Shown here: positions 1 to 7,263 of the stretch, piece by piece
Position numbering within the stretch: the stretch's first letter is position 1
How the letters are laid out: every line of letters begins with the position of its first letter
Source of the DNA: Planctomycetota bacterium
GTDB lineage: Bacteria > Planctomycetota > GCA-002687715
NCBI GenBank assembly: GCA_013213915.1
Contig: JABSRK010000088.1
Coordinates: 1-11,656 of the forward strand
Length of the DNA: 11,656 nucleotides
Reading direction: 5' to 3'
The notes under the pieces: model-generated
The model's database searches: none
What the model was told of the DNA's origin: nothing
What the model saw: the letters and a program-made list of their open reading frames with translations, nothing else
Translations under genes and position numbers: made by a program

Positions 1-2
1 GC

Positions 3-1331
3 GTCAGCCCGACCATCAACATGTCGGATGGCAACGCCCACACCGTGTGCATCAGGTACATACCGGGCACCCTGGATATCTTCCTGGACAACTTCGCCAC
101 GCCCATCTTGACCGTGCCCTTCGACTTCCTGACCGGCGGAACGAACCTGACCGGGACCGCCATCGGCGGTCTGAACTTCCCGAACGGCACCGCTTATGTC
201 GGCTTCACAGGTGGTACGGGCGGCCTCAACCAGCTCAACGAGATCCTGTCGTGGGAGTTCGGTGGTCCCGGCTGTCCGTTGAACCCATGGGAGGTCAACA
301 GCCCGGAGTCGTCCCTGGACATCAACGGCCTCCAGAGCGTCGGCCTCGGCCCCGCGACCACGTCTGCGTGCATCGGCAGCACCGTCACACTCAACTCGGC
401 GGCCAACGCGGGGGCGCCCTCCGACATCGCGGTGACCTTCGCGGGCGCGGTCCCCGCCGCCCTGACCACGGGGGGGGGACAGCAGGTCAACATCAACGTC
501 AACGACCCATCGCTGATCAGCTTCAACGGTGGCCCCGGAACCTTCGCCGGCATCCTCAACCTGCAGCCCCATCCGGGCGCGTTCACGTTCCCGATCCCCA
601 GCGTGGCACCGTTCTTCGCCAGCGCGCAGCAGCTCGCTGTTGACGCCGCCCACGCAGACGGATTTCAGCTGTCCCAGGTTTGCGAGCTGTCACTGCTCGC
701 AGGCAGCGTTCCTGTCGGACTCGCCGCTGGTGACGACACGGTCACCTACATCGCCTTCCAGAACAGCCCCTACTGCGGAACCATGTCGGGCATCACCTTC
801 TACGGGACCACGTATACGACGTTCTGGGTCCACTCAAACGGCGAGGTCTACTTCCAGTTCCCGACAGCGACCCCCACGCCGAACTTCAGCCAGTATCTGA
901 ACTGGATGCCCCGCGTCGGCATGTGGACAGACTTCGCGCCGAACCTCGCCGGGTCGATCTCGGTCTCGGCGAGCGCCACCGAGGTCCGGGTCTCGTACCA
1001 GAATGTCGCCAGCGCGGCGACCACGGCCACGGCCAACAGCTTCGACATCACGTTCACCTCGGGCGGCGCCACCATCATCGACAACTACATCCCCGACCCG
1101 GGGCACATCCACGCCACCATCGCCGGCATCTCCCGGGGAGGTGGCAGCACGGACCCAGGCCCCATGGGAGGCACGGCATCGGGGACCATCATCGGAAACC
1201 TGGGCGCCGGCTCACAATCGGGACTCGCCACCGACGCGGTCTACGAGATACCGACGGCGGGCTTGCCCGCGGGGGGCTGGAACAGCCTCACGTTCCCGTT
1301 CTCCGACGGCAGCTCCTGGATCGTCAACTGA
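3..1331 (+). CDS. Secreted lectin-like multidomain protein, 5' truncated by the window edge
   Basis: The reading frame is open from the first bases of the window, so the true start and signal peptide lie outside; the ATG at 21 is internal, and residues are counted from it. Residues 1-82 look like the end of an L-type (legume/bacterial) lectin fold: DGNAHTVCIRY, a 'LDIFLDN' strand, then 'AYVGFTGGTGG' and 'LSWEF', the usual closing strands. Residues 85-226 form a module with C85, C117 and C221, ending 'DGFQLSQVCELSLL'; the same module closes the next gene's product. Residues 240-436 are a beta-rich domain (ITFYGTTYTTFWVHSNGEVYF ... IAGISRG) resembling nidogen-like or related surface domains. 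The likely role is extracellular or surface carbohydrate binding; no catalytic motif is visible. A run of nine G at 470-478 lies in frame in the module. The lectin part is fairly sure, the C-terminal domain uncertain. Confidence 0.82.
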   Translation, partial: VSPTINMSDGNAHTVCIRYIPGTLDIFLDNFATPILTVPFDFLTGGTNLTGTAIGGLNFPNGTAYVGFTGGTGGLNQLNEILSWEFGGPGCPLNPWEVNSPESSLDINGLQSVGLGPATTSACIGSTVTLNSAANAGAPSDIAVTFAGAVPAALTTGGGQQVNINVNDPSLISFNGGPGTFAGILNLQPHPGAFTFPIPSVAPFFASAQQLAVDAAHADGFQLSQVCELSLLAGSVPVGLAAGDDTVTYIAFQNSPYCGTMSGITFYGTTYTTFWVHSNGEVYFQFPTATPTPNFSQYLNWMPRVGMWTDFAPNLAGSISVSASATEVRVSYQNVASAATTATANSFDITFTSGGATIIDNYIPDPGHIHATIAGISRGGGSTDPGPMGGTASGTIIGNLGAGSQSGLATDAVYEIPTAGLPAGGWNSLTFPFSDGSSWIVN

Positions 1332-1349
1332 CACGCGCCTGATCAACGA

Positions 1350-1385
1350 CCGGGGCGCCGCCCTCCCCCGCTGGGCCTGCCCCGG
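1350..1385 (+). terminator. Weak GC hairpin after the lectin-like gene
   Basis: CCGGGGC at 1350-1356 pairs with GCCCCGG at 1379-1385 across a 22-nt loop, 18 bp after the stop codon. There is no clear T-tract, so this is only a possible transcription end. The rest of the 137-bp spacer to the next gene shows no recognisable promoter. Confidence 0.2.
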
Positions 1386-1458
1386 CCGCGTTTCCCATGG
1401 GCACCCGAAGTGGTCGGGAGTATCGTGGACGGAACCCCTTGGCACCCCTGAACACGAC

Positions 1459-1462
1459 GAGG
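1459..1462 (+). promoter_or_regulatory. Ribosome binding site supporting the ATG at 1471
   Basis: GAGG lies 8 nt before ATG 1471. The frame stays open further upstream to 1003, but this site and the signal peptide that begins exactly at 1471 fix the start there. Confidence 0.5.
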
Positions 1463-1470
1463 CCCACACC

Positions 1471-3045
1471 ATGAAAGCTCTCAGCCTGTGCCTGCTCGCC
1501 GCGCTCGTCCTGGCGAACGTCGCGACCGCCCAACTCGGCGGCCTGTACACCATCAACCCCATCGCCCCGACCGGTGGCACCAACTACACAGCCCTCGCCG
1601 ACGCGGTGAACGACCTGCTGACCCAGGGAGTGGCAGCGCCCTGCATCTTCGAGATCTTCGACGACGGCGGGCCGTACACGGGCAGCATGCCGTTTCTTTC
1701 GAACAACGTGGGGTGGGCCCCATCGACGGCGGTCCTCGTGCTCGGGCAGTGGACCGGAGCGTCGGCGACGAATCGGGTCACGTTCCGCGCCGCCACTGGA
1801 GAAAGCCCCGTCTTCGACGCCAGTTCAAACTCCATGGGAGTGTTCTGGAACGGCGCCGACTACGTGACGCTCGAAGGCATCGAAATCATCAACGCGCCGA
1901 TGGACGGGGTGACGCTGTACAGCGAGACCCAGCACGGCCAAGCGCTCGATCCCGTCATCCGGCGCTGCAAGATCCACGACTGCGGCGCCGGAGGCGTCGT
2001 CATCTACGGCAACAGCCAGCGCCCGCAGAACACGGTCGTCGAGAACAACTTCTTCTGGAACCTCCAGATGACGAACGCCGGCGGATTCAACTCGCTGGCG
2101 CGGTTCGGGTACGTCTCGGGACGCCGCCACGACAACTCGCGTGTGATCAACAACACGTTCTACGTGACGACGTCGGTCGGCGGCGCGTTCGCCGTCATCG
2201 GCGATACGCCCTCGGGCGGCACCAACAGCCACTACGCCGAGATCAGCAACAACATCATCGTCAAGACAAGCAACACGGCCCGTCCGATCTTCTCGTTCCC
2301 GTTGATCGGGACCACCGGCATCCCCGCGCTCACGGACGCCAACTGCTTCTGGGACACGTCCGGCGGCCCGTTCTCCCAGGGCCAGGTCGCCGCAGCCAAC
2401 CTCACGGCGTGGCAGACCGCGACAGGCCAGGACGCTAACTCGTTCGCGTTCGACCCCTTGCTCGCCTCACCCACGACGGGTGATCTGCACTTGAGCGCAC
2501 TGTCGCCCTGCATCAATGCATCCGCCGTCCCCAGCGGCGTCATGGACGACATCGACGGCGAGTCGCGCCTTGGTCAAGTCCCCGACGTCGGCGCGGACGA
2601 GTACGGCGCCGGATGCGCGACCGCTGAGTTCCAGGTCAATACCAACCTCTCGACCGTCACGCTCGACAGCGTGCAGGCCACTCAATGCACGGGAGCCGTG
2701 ACCACCCTGCCTGTAAACGGCGCCGGGACCGCGGTCTTCTCCAGCATCCAGGTCGGTCTCGGTTGGGAGATCGCCATCGCTCCCGGACCCCTCGTGCCCC
2801 TGTCGTCCGGCGCGTTCGCCAGCCCCGCCGGCCAGATCGTCAACATCGACATCGCCGGGGTCGGCGTCATCTTCCTCTTCGGCGGCGGCATCCCCAGCTT
2901 CACCAGCCCTTATCCAGGCAGCCTCACACTGCCTTTCACTGCGCCGGGCCTGCCCCAGACGTCGTGCGTCCTGATGGCAAACCTGGACCCCTCGCACCCG
3001 GACGGGCTGGTCCTCTCTCAAAGCTGCCAGCTCGTCGTTCAGTAG
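1471..3045 (+). CDS. Secreted right-handed parallel beta-helix protein
   Basis: This 524-residue exported protein starts with a clear signal peptide, a short basic start then LCLLAALVLANVATAQ, probably cleaved after AQ or A near residue 20-21. Residues ~25-340 carry short, Asn-rich beta-helix coils (DYVTLEGIEIINAP, PVIRRCKIHDCG, NTVVENNFFWNL, SRVINNTFYV, AEISNNIIV), the pattern of NosD/PbH1-type right-handed helices. Residues ~344-379 hold 'LSPCINAS', 'DIDGESRLG' and 'PDVGADEYG', the usual ending of beta-helix proteins with a choice-of-anchor Q tail. Residues 382-524 repeat the Cys module seen in the gene upstream, here at the C-terminus ('DGLVLSQSCQLVVQ'). Such helices often bind or cleave polysaccharide, but no lyase active site could be identified. 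A surface or extracellular adhesive or glycan-associated role is inferred. The 137-bp gap to the gene upstream leaves co-transcription open. Confidence 0.9.
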   Translation: MKALSLCLLAALVLANVATAQLGGLYTINPIAPTGGTNYTALADAVNDLLTQGVAAPCIFEIFDDGGPYTGSMPFLSNNVGWAPSTAVLVLGQWTGASATNRVTFRAATGESPVFDASSNSMGVFWNGADYVTLEGIEIINAPMDGVTLYSETQHGQALDPVIRRCKIHDCGAGGVVIYGNSQRPQNTVVENNFFWNLQMTNAGGFNSLARFGYVSGRRHDNSRVINNTFYVTTSVGGAFAVIGDTPSGGTNSHYAEISNNIIVKTSNTARPIFSFPLIGTTGIPALTDANCFWDTSGGPFSQGQVAAANLTAWQTATGQDANSFAFDPLLASPTTGDLHLSALSPCINASAVPSGVMDDIDGESRLGQVPDVGADEYGAGCATAEFQVNTNLSTVTLDSVQATQCTGAVTTLPVNGAGTAVFSSIQVGLGWEIAIAPGPLVPLSSGAFASPAGQIVNIDIAGVGVIFLFGGGIPSFTSPYPGSLTLPFTAPGLPQTSCVLMANLDPSHPDGLVLSQSCQLVVQ

Positions 3046-3064
3046 CCGGCCGTTCCAGATCCGC

Positions 3065-3078
3065 TTTTTGCGCAAAAA
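3065..3078. repeat. Perfect 14-bp AT-rich palindrome
   Basis: TTTTTGCGCAAAAA is a perfect inverted repeat 20 bp after the stop of the beta-helix gene, in otherwise GC-rich DNA. It could be a protein-binding site or a weak part of a terminator. It has no GC-rich stem followed by a T-tract, so a standard intrinsic terminator is not supported. Confidence 0.55.
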
Positions 3079-3129
3079 ATTCAACTGCGCTCCACGGATC
3101 CGGCCGCTTCCGCGTATGGGGCGATGTGA

Positions 3130-3193
3130 ATTCCCGGGGACGGCAGCCAGCGGCCGTCGAGACCGCACATGACACAGAGATCTCCCCGGGAAT
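3130..3193. repeat. 11-bp inverted repeat upstream of the fusion enzyme gene
   Basis: ATTCCCGGGGA at 3130-3140 is the exact reverse complement of TCCCCGGGAAT at 3183-3193, with 42 nt between. Each arm contains the palindromic core CCCGGG. The pair sits 82-145 bp before the ATG at 3275. It may be a paired operator or a leader-RNA stem. No -35/-10 pair could be assigned around it. Confidence 0.45.
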
Positions 3194-3264
3194 CCGCTTA
3201 CGTCCTCGTTCGTCTCACGGCTGAGTTGAACCCCTCGACAGCGGCCGCATCCCGATCACGCCAC

Positions 3265-3268
3265 GGAG
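3265..3268 (+). promoter_or_regulatory. Ribosome binding site for the fusion enzyme
   Basis: GGAG lies 6 nt before ATG 3275 (9 nt before the adjacent ATG 3278). It supports a start at one of these tandem ATGs; the family's N-terminal strand 'LHLGLNLGHDRSAAL' follows directly. Confidence 0.55.
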
Positions 3269-3274
3269 ATCCAC

Positions 3275-6200
3275 ATGATGCAGAGAACACCTCGATCGCC
3301 GCTGAACGCGGACCTGCATCTCGGCCTCAATCTCGGCCACGATCGCTCGGCCGCCCTCGTTTCCGGGGGCAAGCTCCTCGTCGCCGTGGAGGAAGAGCGG
3401 TTGGACCGATGCAAGCACAGCCCCGGCCTGAGCCGGGTGGATGGCGACGTGGAGGTTTGCCTGCCATGGCGCTCCATACGCTATTGCCTGGAGGCCGTGG
3501 GCGCCGAGTTATCCGACCTCTCCAGCGTGACGGCCAATTCCCCGGGTCGGGACATGGGGCCAGAACTGGCGGCCCGCGGATTCCGGGGCGTCGCCGTCCA
3601 CAGCGTCCCCAGCCATCACCTCGCCCACGCCTACACGGCCTGGTGGCCGAGCGGTATGGACGAGGCGATCGTCCTGGTGGTCGACGCCACCGGGAGCACC
3701 GACGCGGAGGGCCGGACCGAGTCCTACACCCTGTACCGCGGCGCCAACGACGAGCTCGAGCTGCTGCACTCCGAACGCGTCGACGCGCACCTCGCGGGAA
3801 TGACCACTCTGGGGATGGTCTACGAGGAAGTGACCCGCGGCATCGGATTCGTGACCGACTTCGAGGGCGGTTTCTCCCACGCCGAGGCCGGCAAGACCAT
3901 GGGTCTGGCACCCTATGGCGGCGCGGCGAAGAACCTCCGTCGTTGGATCGCGACCCGCCCGGGCTCCTACTCCCTGCAGATCCGGGCCTACGACATCCTG
4001 CTCGAGATCGAGGCGCTGGAGAAGCGCTACGCGGACAGCGACGGTCCGGCGTGGATGCGTCCCCATCTCGTCGAGCTTGCGGCCAAGATCCAGAGAGAAC
4101 TGGAAGACGCGCTCCTGCACCTGGGGAGAGAAGCGCAGCGCGAAACCGGGCTCCGCAAGCTCTGCCTCGCCGGCGGCGTGGCGTTCAACTCGGTCGCCAA
4201 CCACCGCCTCGTCCGCGAACTGGACCTGGTGGACTTTTTCGCGTTTCCCGCGGCCGGTGACTCCGGGATCGCCGCCGGGTGCGCATGGTGGGCCAGCCAC
4301 CAGCACGGCGTGCAGCCCGTCGGCCGGGAGCACCTACAGACGGCCGCGCTGGGCCGGTCCGCGAGCGAGATCGAGATCGAGATGGCCCTCACGGAGGTCT
4401 CCGACCGCATCGTGGTCGAGCGCCCGGGCACGGACGAGGTCCTCAAGCGCACTGCGGAGGCGCTGGCGCGCGGACGCGTCGTCGCTCGGTTCGAGGGCGG
4501 CTCGGAGTACGGACCGCGGGCCCTCGGGCAACGCTCCATCCTCGCCAACCCAACCTTCGCTCGAATGCGTGACGTCCTGAACGCCCGCGTGAAGCACCGC
4601 GAGGCCTACCGGCCGTTCGCGCCGGTCGTCCCGCTGGAGGATGCGGAGCAGGTGTTCGAACTGGGCGTGGAGTCTCCCCACATGCTGCTGGTCGCGCCCG
4701 TACGAGAAGAACTCCGCGAAGTGATCCCCTCGGTGACCCACCACGACGGGACCGGCCGCGTCCAGACCGTCACGCAGGACGACAACCCCTTCTTCCACAG
4801 CCTCTGCCGCGAACTGCAGCGTCTGCGGGGCGGCCCGCCGGTCCTGCTCAACACCAGCTACAACGTCGCCGGCGAACCCATCGTCGAATCGCCCCAGGAC
4901 GCACTGCGCACCTTCCTGGCGACGGACATCGATCACCTGGCGCTCGAAGGATGTTGGATCAGCAAGCGGGGCACGGTCGCCCGCGAGTACGCGGACCACA
5001 CCGAGGGACTTCCGGACGCACCCGTGCCGCGCGGGCTGGACGCTGACGAACCCGCCCTCGACGGTCTCATGGAAGAACTGGACGCGGCGCTGTTCGCCGG
5101 TGCGCCGACCCGGAAGTGGACCGACGACGAACTCGATGAGATCTCCTCGCGTATCGCCCGCTTCAAGGAGACGAGCGAGGCCTTCTCCGCGAGCCCCTAC
5201 GGCGCGCCCGTGCGGTCGAGGCTGGCAGATGGCCGCCTGCTCCTGCTGGACCCACGCAACGGCAGCGAGCTCGTCGATCTGGTCCAGCGTTCGGCGCAAG
5301 CGGTGCCCGAGGCAGAGGTCGCCCGACTCCTGGGCGGCGTCCTGGAAGAGGCCGCTGACCGCGTCGATCCAGAGTCCACCGATCCGGCCTCACGGGTCGC
5401 GCTCGAGGCTTATGCCGACATGGACCATCGCAGCGGTGCGGCGCTCGCCGCCCTGCGTGCACGCCTGGAGTCCATCGGATACACCGAGACAAACGTCCGC
5501 GCGCGGCTGGGGAAGGCCACTCAGGACATCGAGCCCACCGACCTTCCGTATCTCGACCGGTTCGGTCTGAAGCGTGACGAGCTCGGCGACCTAATGAGGC
5601 TCTTCCTCCTGCGCGGCGCCCTGCAGGCAGGGAGGGTGCGTTCTCTCGTGGGCATCGAGGGCTTCCGACTTCTGCTCTCCCTGGGGCTGGTCGCGCGGCG
5701 CGCGGACGCCTGGGCCGCGACGGTGGACCTGTTCCCGATCGACGGACTGCTCGTGGCGACGGATCACCGCTACCAGGTCCTCGAAAACGACGCGCTCGAT
5801 GAGGAACCCGTCATGTACGTCGGGCGCGACAGCGTCGGTCTCGTGCAGGTGGCGCCGCGTTCACGTTCCCGTCGACACCTGGATCTCTGCACCGGCAGCG
5901 GCGTCCAGGCCCTGGTGGCACGGAGCTACGCGAGCGAGGTCGTGGGTGTGGACCGGAACCCCCGGGCGATCCGCTTTGCGCGCTTCAACGCCGATCTGAA
6001 CGGGCTCGACGGCGTCTTCTTCCACCTCGGCGACCTCTACGAGCCGGTCAAGGGTGAGCGCTTCGACACCATCACGGCCAACCCGCCCTTCGTACCGAGT
6101 CCGGTCGGGGACCTGGCGTTCCGCGACGGCGGCGCTGACGGCGAGGAGGTCCTCCGCCGCATCGTCTTTGGAGCCGCCGCCCATCTCGAGTCAGGCGGCC

Positions 6201-6943
6201 GGGTGTCCATCGTGTCGGATCTCGTGGACGTCGCCCACTACGAGAGCAAGCTCTCCTCGTGGTGGTCTGGCGGAGCCCTCCGCGCGCTCCTCCTGACGAC
6301 CGCGGACCGGGACGAGCGTCTGTTCAGTGTGCCCCACTCTCACGCGCCGTTCGGGCAAACGTTCGAAACGTTCTCCGAAGAACTCGGCCTCTGGGTCCAG
6401 AGCTACCGGTCGGCCGACCTCGGCGCCGTCAACTTCGGCTATCTGGTTCTCGAGGACGCGCACAAGGACAGGGAGGGACGGCTGATCCAACGCGTCATCC
6501 AGAGCCCCGTGGACCCGGTGCACGACCGCGTCCTGGCGCTCCTCGAGACCCTCTTCCTGGCCGCGAGCGGCGCCCTGGATGAGTGCGTGCTCGTCTGCGC
6601 GCCCGGACTGCGGCTGTCCACTGAGCAGGACATGTCCGGACGCGTCCTCTCGTGCACGGCCTCGGTCCCCGGAGACGAGTGGTTCACGACCTACGGGCTG
6701 GGTCCTCCACTTCGAACGCTGCTCGAAGAAGCGGCCCGGAGCACCGTCACCTGGGCGGAGCTCGTGGAGCGCGGGCTGGAGCGCGCGGCCGACGTCCTGC
6801 TCGAGAAGGGGCTTCTCGTACGTCGCGACGGCGCCCGCAGGAGCGAACCCGCTCCCTCCGTGGGGCCCTCGTCGCGGGGCGTCATCCTCGACGAGTTCGC
6901 GAGCAAGACGACGCCTACCTGCGTCTCCAACTACCTGCGATAA
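3275..6943 (+). CDS. Bifunctional O-carbamoyltransferase / class I SAM methyltransferase fusion
   Basis: Residues 1-568 are a full NodU/CmcH/TobZ-family carbamoyltransferase. Visible motifs are LGHDRSAAL and VAVEEERLDR, HHLAHA (114-119), VVDATG with D137, EAGKTMGLAPYG (204-215), AGGVAFNS (299-306) and D329. H114, H118, D137 and D329 match the metal ligands known for TobZ. The YrdC-like part has EYGPRALGQRS (411-421) and LLNTSYNVAGEPIV (524-537). The family transfers carbamoyl from carbamoyl phosphate, via carbamoyl-adenylate, to a hydroxyl. Residues ~727-850 resemble the helical DUF7059 region of actinobacterial methyltransferases. A Rossmann methyltransferase follows: DLCTGSGVQA (870-879), acidic D893, NPPF (936-939). 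NPPF is typical of enzymes methylating amide or exocyclic nitrogens. Residues ~1140-1190 look winged-helix-like, and the tail ends TTPTCVSNYLR. No signal peptide is seen, so it is cytoplasmic. Each half is about normal length and has its key residues. Substrate and pathway are unknown; no biosynthetic neighbours lie in the window. Confidence 0.9.
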   Translation: MMQRTPRSPLNADLHLGLNLGHDRSAALVSGGKLLVAVEEERLDRCKHSPGLSRVDGDVEVCLPWRSIRYCLEAVGAELSDLSSVTANSPGRDMGPELAARGFRGVAVHSVPSHHLAHAYTAWWPSGMDEAIVLVVDATGSTDAEGRTESYTLYRGANDELELLHSERVDAHLAGMTTLGMVYEEVTRGIGFVTDFEGGFSHAEAGKTMGLAPYGGAAKNLRRWIATRPGSYSLQIRAYDILLEIEALEKRYADSDGPAWMRPHLVELAAKIQRELEDALLHLGREAQRETGLRKLCLAGGVAFNSVANHRLVRELDLVDFFAFPAAGDSGIAAGCAWWASHQHGVQPVGREHLQTAALGRSASEIEIEMALTEVSDRIVVERPGTDEVLKRTAEALARGRVVARFEGGSEYGPRALGQRSILANPTFARMRDVLNARVKHREAYRPFAPVVPLEDAEQVFELGVESPHMLLVAPVREELREVIPSVTHHDGTGRVQTVTQDDNPFFHSLCRELQRLRGGPPVLLNTSYNVAGEPIVESPQDALRTFLATDIDHLALEGCWISKRGTVAREYADHTEGLPDAPVPRGLDADEPALDGLMEELDAALFAGAPTRKWTDDELDEISSRIARFKETSEAFSASPYGAPVRSRLADGRLLLLDPRNGSELVDLVQRSAQAVPEAEVARLLGGVLEEAADRVDPESTDPASRVALEAYADMDHRSGAALAALRARLESIGYTETNVRARLGKATQDIEPTDLPYLDRFGLKRDELGDLMRLFLLRGALQAGRVRSLVGIEGFRLLLSLGLVARRADAWAATVDLFPIDGLLVATDHRYQVLENDALDEEPVMYVGRDSVGLVQVAPRSRSRRHLDLCTGSGVQALVARSYASEVVGVDRNPRAIRFARFNADLNGLDGVFFHLGDLYEPVKGERFDTITANPPFVPSPVGDLAFRDGGADGEEVLRRIVFGAAAHLESGGRVSIVSDLVDVAHYESKLSSWWSGGALRALLLTTADRDERLFSVPHSHAPFGQTFETFSEELGLWVQSYRSADLGAVNFGYLVLEDAHKDREGRLIQRVIQSPVDPVHDRVLALLETLFLAASGALDECVLVCAPGLRLSTEQDMSGRVLSCTASVPGDEWFTTYGLGPPLRTLLEEAARSTVTWAELVERGLERAADVLLEKGLLVRRDGARRSEPAPSVGPSSRGVILDEFASKTTPTCVSNYLR

Positions 6944-7017
6944 GCACGGCCGCCCGCCGACGGCTTCGCACCTCCTGAGACTCCGCCTGAGGCCTCCCCC
7001 TCCGATACGAGGGCAGG

Positions 7018-7032
7018 CCCCGCAGGGCGGGG
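7018..7032 (+). terminator. Possible terminator hairpin after the fusion enzyme gene
   Basis: CCCCGC (7018-7023) and GCGGGG (7027-7032) form a 6-bp GC stem with a 3-nt loop AGG, 75 bp after the stop codon. An AT-rich stretch follows, but it begins with ATAGACG and lacks a continuous T-tract, so termination is plausible and not certain. Confidence 0.35.
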
Positions 7033-7033
7033 A

Positions 7034-7060
7034 TAGACGTAAGTTATTTATTAGTAATAT
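7034..7060 (+). promoter_or_regulatory. Candidate promoter in an AT-rich island
   Basis: TAATAT at 7055-7060 resembles a -10 box. TAGACG at 7034-7039 matches four of six positions of TTGACA, with a short 15-bp spacer. The island about 7041-7064 is the most AT-rich stretch of the window and lies about 200 bp before the astacin gene start. Assigned by consensus only; it would leave a long 5' leader. Confidence 0.25.
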
Positions 7061-7251
7061 CTTGTGTTCCATTGAGCGCATTGAAACGACCTCGCGCTCA
7101 TCGGGGCAATCACGGAGCGACCTACGTTTTTCCGGAATTCGGCGCACGAATCCGGTCGGCGGCAGGAAGAGAGCGTGTCCACCACCTCGAGAGCCAGAAA
7201 AGAAGACCCCGATCTTCGCGCCGATCCCAGGCTCGGCGTCGTTCCCCATGC

Positions 7252-7255
7252 GGAG
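7252..7255 (+). promoter_or_regulatory. Ribosome binding site deciding the start of the astacin gene
   Basis: GGAG lies 8 nt before ATG 7264. It supports starting at 7264 and not at the upstream in-frame ATG at 7072, which has no such site. Confidence 0.6.
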
Positions 7256-7263
7256 TCCGAACA

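Larger units (their letters stand above)
6944..7263. other. 320-bp intergenic region between fusion enzyme and astacin gene
   Basis: I see no gene here. A frame continuous with the astacin gene is open back to 7072, but it lacks a ribosome binding site and encodes an Arg-rich, non-domain sequence. The region holds a small GC hairpin (7018-7032), an AT-rich island (about 7041-7064), and a bulged hairpin CCGGAATTCG/CGAATCCGG (7132-7155) that directly follows TTTTT (7127-7131). It probably contains the end of one transcript and the start of the next. Confidence 0.6.

Noticed and set aside
1003..1470. N-terminal extension of the beta-helix gene back to 1003
   Set aside because: It overlaps the lectin-like gene out of frame and encodes Arg/Ser/Pro-rich low-complexity sequence. 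The signal peptide and ribosome binding site place the start at 1471.
3169..4260. A 363-codon plus-strand frame overlapping the start of the carbamoyltransferase
   Set aside because: The translation is Arg/Pro/Gly-rich without any motif and runs out of frame through the conserved HHLAHA and EAGKTMGLAPYG region, so it is a shadow.
4334..5299. A 321-codon minus-strand frame antisense to the carbamoyltransferase
   Set aside because: It is antisense to the conserved C-terminal carbamoyltransferase domain and has a composition typical of a shadow frame.
7132..7155. Bulged hairpin CCGGAATTCG/CGAATCCGG next to TTTTT as a terminator
   Set aside because: The T-run precedes the stem on the plus strand, so it would read as A-run after the stem on the minus strand. 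Neither orientation gives the stem-then-U order.
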